Notes under the pieces: generated by a model | What the model saw: the letters and a program-made list of their open reading frames with translations, nothing else | Told to the model about the DNA's origin: nothing | Database searches by the model: none | Shown: in pieces, positions 8,601 through 15,918 of the stretch | Layout of the letters: every line of letters begins with the position of its first letter | How positions within the stretch are numbered: the first letter of the stretch is position 1 | Assembly (NCBI GenBank): GCA_030153045.1 | Contig: JASLID010000088.1 | Coordinates: forward strand, 1-31,589 | Length of the DNA: 31,589 nucleotides | Origin: Flavobacterium sp. | GTDB taxonomy: Bacteria > Bacteroidota > Bacteroidia > Flavobacteriales > Flavobacteriaceae | Direction of reading: 5' to 3' | Position numbers and translations under genes: made by a program

Positions 8601-8997
8601 TTATATTTTTTTACTAATAGAAGACAATGTAATTGACCAATTAGTTACAAAACAATTATTTAAAAAAGTGCTGGATATAGACAACATAAATATTGTCAAT
8701 AACGGCAAAGAAGGAATTCAGTGGCTTTATAATAACAGAAGTCATTTCAATCATCCTTTAATCATTCTTTTAGACATCCAAATGCCTGAAATGAACGGAA
8801 TAAAGTTTCTTTCAGAATACGATACGCTACCTGAAGAATTAAAAAGAGAAACACAAATTTTTATGCTTACCTCTTCTTTAGATACCGAAGAAATCAAACG
8901 AATTGAAAGTAACAATTATGTAACTGGTTTTTTAAGCAAACCATTTCCTGCAAAAGAATTTGAAGAAATGATGCTTAAAAAGCAATATCCTTATTAA
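8590..8997 (+). CDS. Stand-alone response regulator receiver protein
   Basis: A CheY-like single-domain receiver of 135 residues with no output domain. Acidic pocket residues E11 and D12 (LLIEDNVIDQ), phospho-acceptor Asp62 in LLDIQMPEMNG, the switch Thr94 in MLTSS and the invariant Lys117 in LSKPF are all present. It resembles the Rcp1-like receivers that follow Bacteroidota histidine kinases. The start overlaps the kinase gene by 11 bases. Because there is no DNA-binding part, the signal must be passed on through protein contact or act as a phosphate relay or sink. There is no obvious terminator after it. Confidence 0.92.
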   Translation: METNYIFLLIEDNVIDQLVTKQLFKKVLDIDNINIVNNGKEGIQWLYNNRSHFNHPLIILLDIQMPEMNGIKFLSEYDTLPEELKRETQIFMLTSSLDTEEIKRIESNNYVTGFLSKPFPAKEFEEMMLKKQYPY

Positions 8998-9126
8998 TAA
9001 TTTGATATTCCTCACTCCATTTCTTAACATAATAATTCAAAAACCATTTGTAAATTTATAGTCCACAATTCATCTAATAAAATTCAATATCAACTATTAA
9101 AAAACTAATTATAAATTATAATAAAC

Positions 9127-9534
9127 ATGAGACCACAAGTTTTTATCAACCTTCCAGTAAAAGACCTTGCTAAAGCCATGGATTTTTACACCAAAATCGG
9201 ATTCACAAACAAACCAGCATTTACAGACGAAAGCGCAGCTTGTATGCAATTTAGCGAAGAAATCTATGTTATGATACTTACTCACGACCGTTTTAAAGGT
9301 TTTATCAAAAAAGACATGGGAGACACAACCAAAACCACCAGTGTTATCAATTCCATTTCTACAGAAAATGTAGCCAAAATGAACGAAATGGCAGACAATG
9401 CGCTAAAAGCAGGAGGAACTGAACCAACAGAACCTAAAGATCACGGCTTTATGCAACAACGCAGTTTTGAAGATCTAGACGGTAATTTCTGGGAAGTCTT
9501 TTATATGGATATGAGCAAATTTCCTCAACAATAA
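9127..9534 (+). CDS. VOC family (glyoxalase/dioxygenase superfamily) protein
   Basis: A single-domain vicinal-oxygen-chelate protein of 135 residues. The start RPQVFINLPVKDLAKAMDFY and the end FMQQRSFEDLDGNFWEVFYMD are typical of the glyoxalase/bleomycin-resistance-like family (PF00903). In the usual metal positions it has a final Glu (WEVFYMD) and an Asp/His-containing loop (DHGFMQQ), but the N-terminal metal ligand (usually His/Gln after the first strand) is an Asn, so catalytic metal binding is uncertain. It is followed after 3 bases by a second, two-domain VOC gene, and the two form an operon. No substrate can be assigned. Confidence 0.85.
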   Translation: MRPQVFINLPVKDLAKAMDFYTKIGFTNKPAFTDESAACMQFSEEIYVMILTHDRFKGFIKKDMGDTTKTTSVINSISTENVAKMNEMADNALKAGGTEPTEPKDHGFMQQRSFEDLDGNFWEVFYMDMSKFPQQ

Positions 9535-9537
9535 AAC

Positions 9538-10377
9538 ATGAAAAATCCAATATATCCATGTCTTTGGTTTGATGGTCAAGCCAAAGAAGCTGCCGAGTTT
9601 TATTGTACTGTTTTCAGTAATTCAAAAAGTAAAGAAGAAAATTCTTTTGTTACTATTTTCGAATCTTTCGGGCAAAAATTCATGTGTTTGAATGGCGGGC
9701 CGGCTTTCAAAATAAACCCTTCAATTTCCTTTTTTGTGATGTGCGAAACGGAAGCAGAAATTGATGACACCTGGAGCAAACTATTGGAAGGCGGTGCTAT
9801 ATTGATGGCGATGGATAAATATCCATGGAGTGAAAAATACGGTTGGGTACAAGATAAATATGGAGTCAACTGGCAATTGGCTTACGGAAAATTAGCCGAA
9901 ACAGGTCAGAAGTTCACACCAACACTTATGTTAACCCAAAAACAACATGGGAATGCCGAGAAAGCGGTTAATTTCTACACTTCTGTATTTGAAAACTCAA
10001 GTATTACAGGCATTTTAAAATACGATGAAAACGAACCTGTAGAAGCTGGAAAGGTAAAACATGCTCAATTTCAATTGGACAAAACCGTTTTTATGGCGAT
10101 GGATGGCGGAATGACACACGAATTCGGCTTTAATGAAGCAGTCTCGTTTGTAGTCAGTTGCAAAGATCAAGCAGAAGTCGATTACTATTGGGATAAACTC
10201 ACTGAAGACGGAGAAGAAAGCATGTGTGGATGGCTCAAAGACCAATTTGGAGTGTCTTGGCAAATCGTTCCTGAAATATTAGAAACATTGATGAGTGATC
10301 CTGAAAGATTTCCTCGCGTTATGCAGGCCTTCATGCAAATGAAGAAATTTGATATTGAAACTTTATTAAAAGCCTAG
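9538..10377 (+). CDS. Two-domain VOC/PhnB-like protein
   Basis: A 279-residue protein with two tandem PhnB/3-demethylubiquinone methyltransferase-like domains (PF06983) of the VOC superfamily. The first spans about residues 1-118 (PCLWFDGQAKEAAEFYCTVF ... WVQDKYGVNWQLAY) and the second about 127-258 (KAVNFYTSVFENSS ... WLKDQFGVSWQIVP). The repeat of FxDxxGVxWQ ends shows the internal duplication. Such proteins are very common and mostly uncharacterised; the old name 3-demethylubiquinone-9 3-methyltransferase is misleading since no AdoMet site is present. It is in one operon with the preceding VOC gene (3-bp gap). Confidence 0.88.
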   Translation: MKNPIYPCLWFDGQAKEAAEFYCTVFSNSKSKEENSFVTIFESFGQKFMCLNGGPAFKINPSISFFVMCETEAEIDDTWSKLLEGGAILMAMDKYPWSEKYGWVQDKYGVNWQLAYGKLAETGQKFTPTLMLTQKQHGNAEKAVNFYTSVFENSSITGILKYDENEPVEAGKVKHAQFQLDKTVFMAMDGGMTHEFGFNEAVSFVVSCKDQAEVDYYWDKLTEDGEESMCGWLKDQFGVSWQIVPEILETLMSDPERFPRVMQAFMQMKKFDIETLLKA

Positions 10378-10531
10378 CAAACTAATTTTCTATTAATGAA
10401 CACAGAGATAGTTACTTCCAAGTATTGAAAAAAATTTGATTGTAAGTGTGTTTTTTTATTAGTAGTGGGTATTTTAATTTCATCGAACATAAAATAAAAA
10501 ATAACAATTTAACCCTTAGTGAATTTTAATT

Positions 10532-10966
10532 ATGAAAAACAATGCATTATTACTCATTTCCTTTTTAGCGATACTCATTAGCTCTTGCACAACTGTGAAA
10601 AACGATAAAACCGCTGATAATCTCTCAAATACAACATGGGAATTAGAGTATATTTCCGGACCAAGAATTGCTTTTGAGGGTTTATATCCTAACAAAAAGC
10701 CACAAATTATATTCAATACAACAACCAATGAAGTTAATGGAAGTTCAAGTTGTAATGGATATATGGCAAAATATACCTCCGACGGTAAAACAATATCATT
10801 TGGAGAACCTGGACCAACAACAATGATGTTTTGTGAAGGCGGAGGTGAACAGACGTTTTTACAAATGATGAGAAAAGTCAATAATTATTCTGTTGACAAT
10901 AATGGCAAACTCAGTTTGAATATTGACGAAGTACCAATGATGCGATTCAAAAAAAGTGAAAACTAA
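10532..10966 (+). CDS. META domain-containing lipoprotein
   Basis: A 144-residue exported lipoprotein. The N terminus is a signal peptide ending in the lipobox ISSC, so the Cys at about residue 19 would be acylated. The remainder is a META domain (PF03724, HslJ-like): NTTWELEYISGP at the start, a GSSSCNGYMAKYTSDGKTI core and TTMMFCEGGGEQTFLQMM, which carry the two Cys typical of META domains. HslJ of E. coli is a heat-inducible outer-membrane-associated protein linked to novobiocin resistance; the function of this protein is not known. It heads a run of three lipoprotein genes, 17 bases before the next. Confidence 0.88.
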   Translation: MKNNALLLISFLAILISSCTTVKNDKTADNLSNTTWELEYISGPRIAFEGLYPNKKPQIIFNTTTNEVNGSSSCNGYMAKYTSDGKTISFGEPGPTTMMFCEGGGEQTFLQMMRKVNNYSVDNNGKLSLNIDEVPMMRFKKSEN

Positions 10967-10983
10967 TTTTACCTCTAGTTAAA

Positions 10984-11769
10984 ATGAATAAAATAGCCTG
11001 TTTTGTCATTATTCTTTTAACAGTTTTAAGCTGTAAAACCACACCTGTTCCAGTTTCTGAAAGCTCACAGTCAAACACGCCAATAGTGAATAACTTTGAG
11101 AAAGATGATGGTGTTGAAAAAGACTATTTTAAATCTAGCGGAACTGAACCTTTTTGGGGTTTAACCATTTCAGACAACAAAATTATTTTTAAAACAATAA
11201 GCGATTCACTTGTAGCGCCTTCCGTAGAGCCTATTTTGGCTATGGATGCAAATGTAAAATTGTATCGAATAAAAACCGAAACGGCTCAATTAAATATTCA
11301 AATTTCACAACAAAACTGTGTAAATGCAATGTCGGGTGTTACTTTTCCTTATGCTGTTTCTGTTGAATACAAAAAAAATAAAACCACCGAATTTGAAAAA
11401 TTAAACGGTTGTGGACAATATATAACTGATTATCGTTTGCATGACATTTGGATTCTAGAAGAACTAAATGGTAGAAAAATTAGCAAAGAAGATTTTAGCA
11501 AAGAGTTTCCATTACTAGAAATTTATGCAAGCACCAATACATTTTTAGGTTTTGCAGGTTGCAACCGAATGAATGGCTCATTATTTTTTGAAAAAGGAAA
11601 ACTTCGATTTATCAATTTGGCCACTACTAAAATGATGTGTGAACCTGCAAACAAAGAAGCAGAATTCATTACAGCCCTTCAAAATACCAACATATATCAA
11701 ATAGGAAACAACAGACTAATTTTATCAAATTCATCAGGAGTAAAAATTATCTTTAAAAAAATTGATTAA
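10984..11769 (+). CDS. Lipoprotein with COG3650-like and META domains
   Basis: A 261-residue lipoprotein with lipobox LSC at about residue 17. The first part (about 45-140) resembles the COG3650 domain of small membrane-associated proteins: GTEPFWGLTISDNKI, CVNAMSGVTFPYAVSVEY and ending LNGCGQYI. The second part (about 145-261) is a META/HslJ-like domain: IWILEELNGRKIS, FAGCNRMNGSLFFEKGKL and TTKMMCEPANKEAEF. The combination of the two domains in one lipoprotein is known from Bacteroidota and proteobacteria. The gene lies in an operon-like run with a META lipoprotein before it and another lipoprotein 3 bases after it. Its role is probably in the envelope, perhaps stress-related; this is inference. 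Confidence 0.87.
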   Translation: MNKIACFVIILLTVLSCKTTPVPVSESSQSNTPIVNNFEKDDGVEKDYFKSSGTEPFWGLTISDNKIIFKTISDSLVAPSVEPILAMDANVKLYRIKTETAQLNIQISQQNCVNAMSGVTFPYAVSVEYKKNKTTEFEKLNGCGQYITDYRLHDIWILEELNGRKISKEDFSKEFPLLEIYASTNTFLGFAGCNRMNGSLFFEKGKLRFINLATTKMMCEPANKEAEFITALQNTNIYQIGNNRLILSNSSGVKIIFKKID

Positions 11770-11772
11770 ACT

Positions 11773-12252
11773 ATGAAAAAACTAATCGTGTTATCATTCG
11801 TAGCATTAACCATGCTAAACTGTAAAAACAAAGAGCAAAAAACAGAAAACTTAAATTCCGATTTAGAAGAAATTGCAGAAGAAACAACAACTACGCTAGA
11901 TTTAGGATGCTATTTTTTTAATGACGGTAAAAATATGGTGTCCTTGGAAATTATTGAAAACGGTAAAGAAATCAAAGGAAATCTGACTTATTCTTTGACT
12001 GAAAAAGACAAAAATTCAGGAAATTTCAAGGGAGAATTACAAGAGGGAATATTAATAGCCAATTATACTTTTCAGTCGGAAGGAAAAGAGTCAATTAGAC
12101 AAGTAGCTTTTAAAGTTGATGGAGATAAACTTATTGAAGGCTATGGTGAGTTAAACAGTGATGGCGCAACTTTTAAAGATCGAAGCAATATCCATTTTAC
12201 CTCAAAAATGCCTCTAACAAAAACCGATTGCAATAATCTAAAAGAATTATAA
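11773..12252 (+). CDS. Lipoprotein of unknown function
   Basis: A 159-residue protein with a signal peptide and lipobox (LTMLNCK), followed by a charged, low-complexity linker rich in Glu and Thr (about 20-40). The rest is a mainly beta-strand domain with LGCYFFNDGKNMVSLEI and repeated Gly-rich turns (ENGKEIKGNLTYSL, GNFKGELQEGILIANYTF), as in small beta-barrel or lipocalin-like folds that measure a balance of strands. I do not recognise a named family. It is separated by 3 bases from the preceding COG3650/META lipoprotein and by 1 base from the next gene, so it belongs to the same transcript. Confidence 0.82.
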   Translation: MKKLIVLSFVALTMLNCKNKEQKTENLNSDLEEIAEETTTTLDLGCYFFNDGKNMVSLEIIENGKEIKGNLTYSLTEKDKNSGNFKGELQEGILIANYTFQSEGKESIRQVAFKVDGDKLIEGYGELNSDGATFKDRSNIHFTSKMPLTKTDCNNLKEL

Positions 12253-12253
12253 A

Positions 12254-12655
12254 ATGAATGATGTATCAACATTTCGCCTATACCTGCTACGAGCAACTTA
12301 TCTTCTTATAGCTGTAGGGCTTGCATTCACCATATGGCCACAAATAATTCACCATCCAACACCTTGGCCTCTCTGGCACGGGGTAGGTTGTAGCATGCTG
12401 GGGGCAGTTTCGGTTTTGGCGTTTTTAGGGATTCGCTATCCGCTGAAAATGTTGCCTGTGCTTTTCTTTGAACTGATTTGGAAATCCATATGGCTCATTG
12501 CAGTTGCGCTCCCGCTCTGGTCTACAGATCAAATGGACGCTAACAATTTGGAAACAGCCCAAAACTGCTTAATGGGAGTTATTGTGCCTCTTGTAATTCC
12601 TTGGCCTTATGTTTGGACACACTATGTAAAAATGCGTGGAGATCGATGGAAATAA
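12254..12655 (+). CDS. Small membrane protein of unknown function, GC-rich
   Basis: A 133-residue protein with about four hydrophobic stretches (roughly 9-27, 39-60, 68-88, 106-124) and little outside the membrane. I do not recognise its family. The segment HHPTPWPLWHGVGCSMLGAV carries His and Trp residues that could sit at a membrane face. The coding sequence is clearly richer in G+C than its neighbours: two lines that I counted give 60% (12361-12420) and 52% (12481-12540), against about a third in the rest of the window. Together with different codon use, this suggests recent transfer. It follows the lipoprotein gene by 1 base and is followed by a terminator. Confidence 0.8.
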   Translation: MNDVSTFRLYLLRATYLLIAVGLAFTIWPQIIHHPTPWPLWHGVGCSMLGAVSVLAFLGIRYPLKMLPVLFFELIWKSIWLIAVALPLWSTDQMDANNLETAQNCLMGVIVPLVIPWPYVWTHYVKMRGDRWK

Positions 12656-12699
12656 GATTGCAACTTGTGATATAATATAACGGCCGGTTGACAATAAAA

Positions 12700-12733
12700 C
12701 AAAAAAGCCTTCTATATTATGAAGGCTTTTTTA
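12700..12733 (+). terminator. Rho-independent terminator
   Basis: A perfect inverted repeat, AAAAAAGCCTTC (12701-12712) against GAAGGCTTTTTT (12721-12732), with an 8-base loop (TATATTAT) and a run of T. It lies 45 bases after the GC-rich membrane protein gene and closes the lipoprotein operon. With A-tracts on the other side it can also work on the minus strand. Confidence 0.9.
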
Positions 12734-12803
12734 TGCTAAGAATTTAAAGCATTACTTCACTACCTTTTTTTTACATTTTTTATTTAATATAAATATATTT
12801 TTA

Positions 12804-12834
12804 TTGTTTATCAATAAATATTTATTTACATTTG
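12804..12834 (+). promoter_or_regulatory. Flavobacterial promoter for the DUF2975/HTH pair
   Basis: The -7 element TACATTTG (12827-12834) matches the Bacteroidota consensus TAnnTTTG exactly. A TTG (12804-12806) lies 20 bases upstream as the -33 element. The DUF2975 start codon is at 12864, about 30 bases after the -7 box, which gives a short leader. Confidence 0.75.
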
Positions 12835-12863
12835 CAATGTTAACTTTTAAAAACTAAATAATT

Positions 12864-13418
12864 ATGGAAATTAAAATTAGTACAAAACAAATACTTAATT
12901 TATTGTATATTCTTGCATGGATACTATTTATTGGTTTATGTATAGAAGCAGGTGGCATTATATTCAATACTTTTTTTACACTGGTAATTAATCCTATTTG
13001 CGCCAATAATTTTTGGGAAGGAAGCGATATGTCTAATCTTTATGCTTTCGATCATGGGTATTTCCTTGTAATGACATCACTGATGAGTATTGTTGCTATA
13101 ATGAAAGCACTACTATTTTATCTGATTGTAAAAATTTTATACGATAAAAAACTAAATATGTCTCAGCCCTTCAGTAAAGAAGTAGGTAGTTTCATTTTTA
13201 ATGTATCCTATTTGACCTTCGGGATAGGATTATTCTCATCGTGGGGCGCAAAATATGCTAAGTGGTTTGCTCAGCAAGGAGTGGAACTACCTGATGTAGA
13301 ATCCTTACACTTAGGCGGAGGCGATGTATGGCTGTTTATGAGCGTTACACTTTTTGTAATTGCGCAGATTTTTAAGAAAGGAATCGAAATTCAAAACGAA
13401 AACGAATTAACCGTATAA
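12864..13418 (+). CDS. DUF2975 domain-containing membrane protein
   Basis: A 184-residue protein with four hydrophobic segments (about 11-33, 65-88, 107-125 and 148-170), the layout of DUF2975 (PF11188). The role of these proteins is unknown. They are nearly always encoded next to a very small Cro/CI-type regulator of the YozG kind, as here: the HTH gene starts 3 bases after the stop. The constancy of the pair suggests a functional link, perhaps a membrane sensor controlling its regulator. A good flavobacterial promoter precedes the gene, and the AT-rich upstream region separates it from the lipoprotein operon terminator. Confidence 0.85.
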   Translation: MEIKISTKQILNLLYILAWILFIGLCIEAGGIIFNTFFTLVINPICANNFWEGSDMSNLYAFDHGYFLVMTSLMSIVAIMKALLFYLIVKILYDKKLNMSQPFSKEVGSFIFNVSYLTFGIGLFSSWGAKYAKWFAQQGVELPDVESLHLGGGDVWLFMSVTLFVIAQIFKKGIEIQNENELTV

Positions 13419-13421
13419 GCT

Positions 13422-13625
13422 ATGCCAATTATTGTAAATCTTGATGTCATGATGGCCAAACGGAAAATGTCGTTGAACGAACTTTCTGAAAAGGTCGATT
13501 TAACTTTAGCTAATCTTTCCATATTAAAAACCGGAAAGGCAAAAGCAGTCCGTTTTAGTACACTGGAGGCTATTTGCAAAGTACTAAACTGTCAACCTGG
13601 TGATATATTGGAATTTGCGGAGTAA
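13422..13625 (+). CDS. YozG-like helix-turn-helix transcriptional regulator
   Basis: A 67-residue Cro/CI-type DNA-binding protein (HTH_26/PF13443-like). The helix-turn-helix covers MSLNELSEKVDLTLANLSIL with recognition helix around LTLANLSILKTG, followed by KAVRFSTLEAICKVLNCQP and the closing GDILEF, all hallmarks of the YozG group. It consists of the DNA-binding domain only and should dimerise. It is coupled with the DUF2975 gene before it (3-bp gap). Self-regulation through the upstream promoter or the hairpin 40 bases downstream is possible but not shown. Confidence 0.9.
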   Translation: MPIIVNLDVMMAKRKMSLNELSEKVDLTLANLSILKTGKAKAVRFSTLEAICKVLNCQPGDILEFAE

Positions 13626-13640
13626 CAATATAAATTTTTA

Positions 13641-13720
13641 GTGTTTTTTGAAACACGTATAATAAGAACCACTTTTAATACGTAACCTAACGTATTAAAA
13701 GTGGTTCTTGACGTATTATA
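13641..13720. repeat. Strong palindrome after the HTH gene
   Basis: A perfect 20-bp inverted repeat: left arm 13664-13683 and right arm 13690-13709, with a 6-base loop AACCTA. The outer TATAAT (13658-13663) and ATTATA (13715-13720) can pair across a 5-base bulge GACGT. A smaller hairpin GTGTTT-TTTG-AAACAC (13641-13656) precedes it. ACGTA occurs four times (13655, 13680, 13690, 13711). There is no T run after the right arm, so it is not a standard terminator, although it could still stop or protect the upstream transcript. Confidence 0.85.
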
Positions 13721-13824
13721 ACTGACAACAACTGTTCCCTACAATAAAAAAATAGGTGATATTTAACTTTTCAATAAGATACAAAAATCCTAAAAAACCC
13801 GAACTTTATAAAAAAGTTTGAGCC

Positions 13825-13989
13825 ATGTCTGTTAATTGGATCATATTAAGTATTGTTGCCGCTATTGTAATTGTTTTTATTGTATTTACAATTGTCATGA
13901 ATCAAAGAGATAAAAAAGAATACAGCGATTATTTAGATAATGAATACAAAAACACAAATGAGGTCGATGTAGATAAAGATGAATATTAA
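13825..13989 (+). CDS. 54-residue single-span membrane microprotein
   Basis: A short open frame starting ATG TCT GTT AAT TGG and ending GAA TAT TAA, encoding 54 residues. The first part (about residues 5-24, WIILSIVAAIVIVFIVFTIV) is a clean transmembrane helix, and the rest is a charged tail rich in Asp, Glu, Lys, Tyr and Asn (KKEYSDYLDNEYKNT and on to DVDKDEY). The sharp hydrophobic-to-acidic switch and the lack of rare codons make it look like a true gene rather than chance. I recall similar short membrane proteins with a K-D-K-E motif after the helix in flavobacteria, but no function. It stands alone between the palindrome and rmuC. Confidence 0.75.
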   Translation: MSVNWIILSIVAAIVIVFIVFTIVMNQRDKKEYSDYLDNEYKNTNEVDVDKDEY

Positions 13990-14205
13990 TTGCTGTACTT
14001 TTATTTTTTTTTTAATCATTTACTCTTTGGTTTTACAAGTTGATACCGTATTGCAATATTGACAACGTGAATTGGCAAACTTTGTACGGGTTTCTTTCCG
14101 TACCTGTAGAGTATTGTAGCAAAAAAACACCCAACACATTATCTCCACTCAATTAAAAATCAATTTTATTTTTTGTTACATTTACACTAAATAAATTATA
14201 CACCC

Positions 14206-15543
14206 ATGTCGCAAACGCTTTTCGTACTAGCCGCATTCATTATTGCCTTACCCATTGGAATCTATATTGGAAAAATTATTTTTTCTGCCAAATCACAATC
14301 TGAAAAATCAGGATTAGAAGAACGCATCAATGGTTTATTGGCACAAATTGAAGAATTGAAACAACAATTAGTGCAATCTAATATAGAAAAAGAAAACATC
14401 CGTTCGGAGAAGGAGTCGCTGGCCATTCAATTATCTAAAAAAGAAACCGATTTTGAAAATCTTTGGGAACGCAACAAAGAGCAAAAAGATGAAGTCAATC
14501 ATTTACAAGAAAAATTCACCAAAGAATTTGAAAATTTAGCCAATAAAATCTTAGAAGAAAAAACCTCAAAATTCACGGAGCAAAACAAGGAAAACCTTAA
14601 AAATATCTTGACACCTTTACAAGATAAAATCAACACTTTCGAGAAAAAAGTAGAAGACACTCATAAAGAAAGTATCGACTATCACGCCGCTTTGCGTCAG
14701 CAAATACTAGGATTAAGTGAAATGAATGCACAAATGAGTAAGGAGACCCTCAACTTGACTAAAGCCTTAAAAGGCGATAGCAAAATGCAAGGAAATTGGG
14801 GCGAATTAGTCTTAGAGCGCGTTTTAGAAAAATCAGGTTTAGAAAAAGGACGTGAATACGAAGTACAACAAAGTTTCACCAACGATGAAGGCAATCGTGT
14901 TTTCCCCGATGTAGTCATTAATTTACCTGATGGTAAGAAAATGATTGTCGATTCTAAAGTAACCTTAACGGCTTACGAACGTTATATTAACGAAGACGAC
15001 GAAGACATAAAAGCCCAATTCCTGAAAGAACACGTTATCGCCATAAAACGCCATGTTGAACAATTGGGCGACAAAAATTATCAGGATTTATACCAAATAG
15101 AAAGCCCTGATTTTGTGTTGTTGTTTATCCCAATGGAACCCGCATTTGCTTTGGCATTAAACGAAGACACTACCTTATACAACAGAGCTTTCGAGAAAAA
15201 TATCGTCATTGTAACACCATCGACCTTATTGGCTACTTTACGTACCATCGATAGCATGTGGGCCAATCAAAAGCAGCAGGAAAATGCTTTTGAAATTGCA
15301 CGTCAAGCAGGTGCTTTATATGATAAGTTTGAAGGTTTCGTTTCCGATTTAATCAAAATCGGTAAAAAAATAGACGAATCGAAACTGGAATATAGTGGCG
15401 CCATGAACAAATTGGTTGAAGGCAAAGGAAACCTCATCACCAGTGTTGAAAAATTGAAAAAAATGGGAGCCAAAGCTAAAAAAGCCCTTCCAGACAACAT
15501 ATTAACCAGAGCAGAAACCAACGAAAACAACACCTTAAACTAA
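14206..15543 (+). CDS. rmuC: DNA recombination protein RmuC
   Basis: A 445-residue RmuC-family protein (PF02646). A first membrane helix (about 3-25) is followed by a long coiled coil (about 35-135, rich in Glu, Lys and Gln) and by the RmuC nuclease-like domain (about 140-430) with MQGNWGELVLERVLEKSGL, YEVQQSFTNDEG, FPDVVINLPDGKKMIVDSKV and LLFIPMEPAF, which include the conserved D-x-K-type motif of PD-(D/E)XK nucleases (VDSKV). In E. coli RmuC limits inversion at short inverted repeats. The gene begins a rightward run that continues with a small membrane protein and a thioesterase 5 and 1 bases apart. Confidence 0.93.
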   Translation: MSQTLFVLAAFIIALPIGIYIGKIIFSAKSQSEKSGLEERINGLLAQIEELKQQLVQSNIEKENIRSEKESLAIQLSKKETDFENLWERNKEQKDEVNHLQEKFTKEFENLANKILEEKTSKFTEQNKENLKNILTPLQDKINTFEKKVEDTHKESIDYHAALRQQILGLSEMNAQMSKETLNLTKALKGDSKMQGNWGELVLERVLEKSGLEKGREYEVQQSFTNDEGNRVFPDVVINLPDGKKMIVDSKVTLTAYERYINEDDEDIKAQFLKEHVIAIKRHVEQLGDKNYQDLYQIESPDFVLLFIPMEPAFALALNEDTTLYNRAFEKNIVIVTPSTLLATLRTIDSMWANQKQQENAFEIARQAGALYDKFEGFVSDLIKIGKKIDESKLEYSGAMNKLVEGKGNLITSVEKLKKMGAKAKKALPDNILTRAETNENNTLN

Positions 15544-15548
15544 AAGCT

Positions 15549-15917
15549 ATGTTACGAAAATTCCTTTTTATCACCATTATCGCATTACTATTAGGGATTG
15601 CGGGATATTTTACTGTTTTATACTACGCCACATATAGCGAGGGAGACAGAACTGGAGAACTGATAAAATTTAGCAGTAAAGGTTATATCTTCAAAACATA
15701 TGAAGGTGAAATTTCTCAAGGGATTTCGGGAGCACAAATCTTTAAATTCTCTGTTTTAGACAGCGATGCTAAAGTAATCGAAGAACTAAAAACAATGCAA
15801 GGAAAATATGTTAAAGTAACTTACATAGAACGATATAAAACATTTCCTTGGTGGGGCGATACGCATTATTATGTAACTGCGGTTCAAACCGAAAAATCTC
15901 CACATTTCAACAAATAA
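15549..15917 (+). CDS. Small membrane-anchored protein of unknown function
   Basis: A 122-residue protein with a single N-terminal hydrophobic helix (about 4-26, signal anchor) followed by a small beta-rich domain of about 90 residues: GELIKFSSKGYIFKTYEGEI, then FKFSVLDSDAKVIEEL and a Trp-rich end FPWWGDTHYYVTAV. I recall such proteins in flavobacterial genomes carrying the name 6-phosphogluconate dehydrogenase; nothing in this sequence supports that, since there is no nucleotide-binding motif. The domain probably faces the periplasm. Its place between rmuC (5-bp gap) and the thioesterase gene (1-bp gap) indicates joint transcription, but the job is unknown. Confidence 0.8.
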   Translation: MLRKFLFITIIALLLGIAGYFTVLYYATYSEGDRTGELIKFSSKGYIFKTYEGEISQGISGAQIFKFSVLDSDAKVIEELKTMQGKYVKVTYIERYKTFPWWGDTHYYVTAVQTEKSPHFNK

Positions 15918-15918
15918 G

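Noticed and set aside
7176..8997. Kinase and receiver as a frameshifted hybrid kinase
   Set aside because: The receiver has its own ATG and the kinase ends normally after the ATPase domain; an 11-base overlap is ordinary for coupled genes.
14084..14103. Small inverted repeat GTACGG-N8-CCGTAC before rmuC
   Set aside because: Only six base pairs, no T run and no matching copy in the window; it could be chance.
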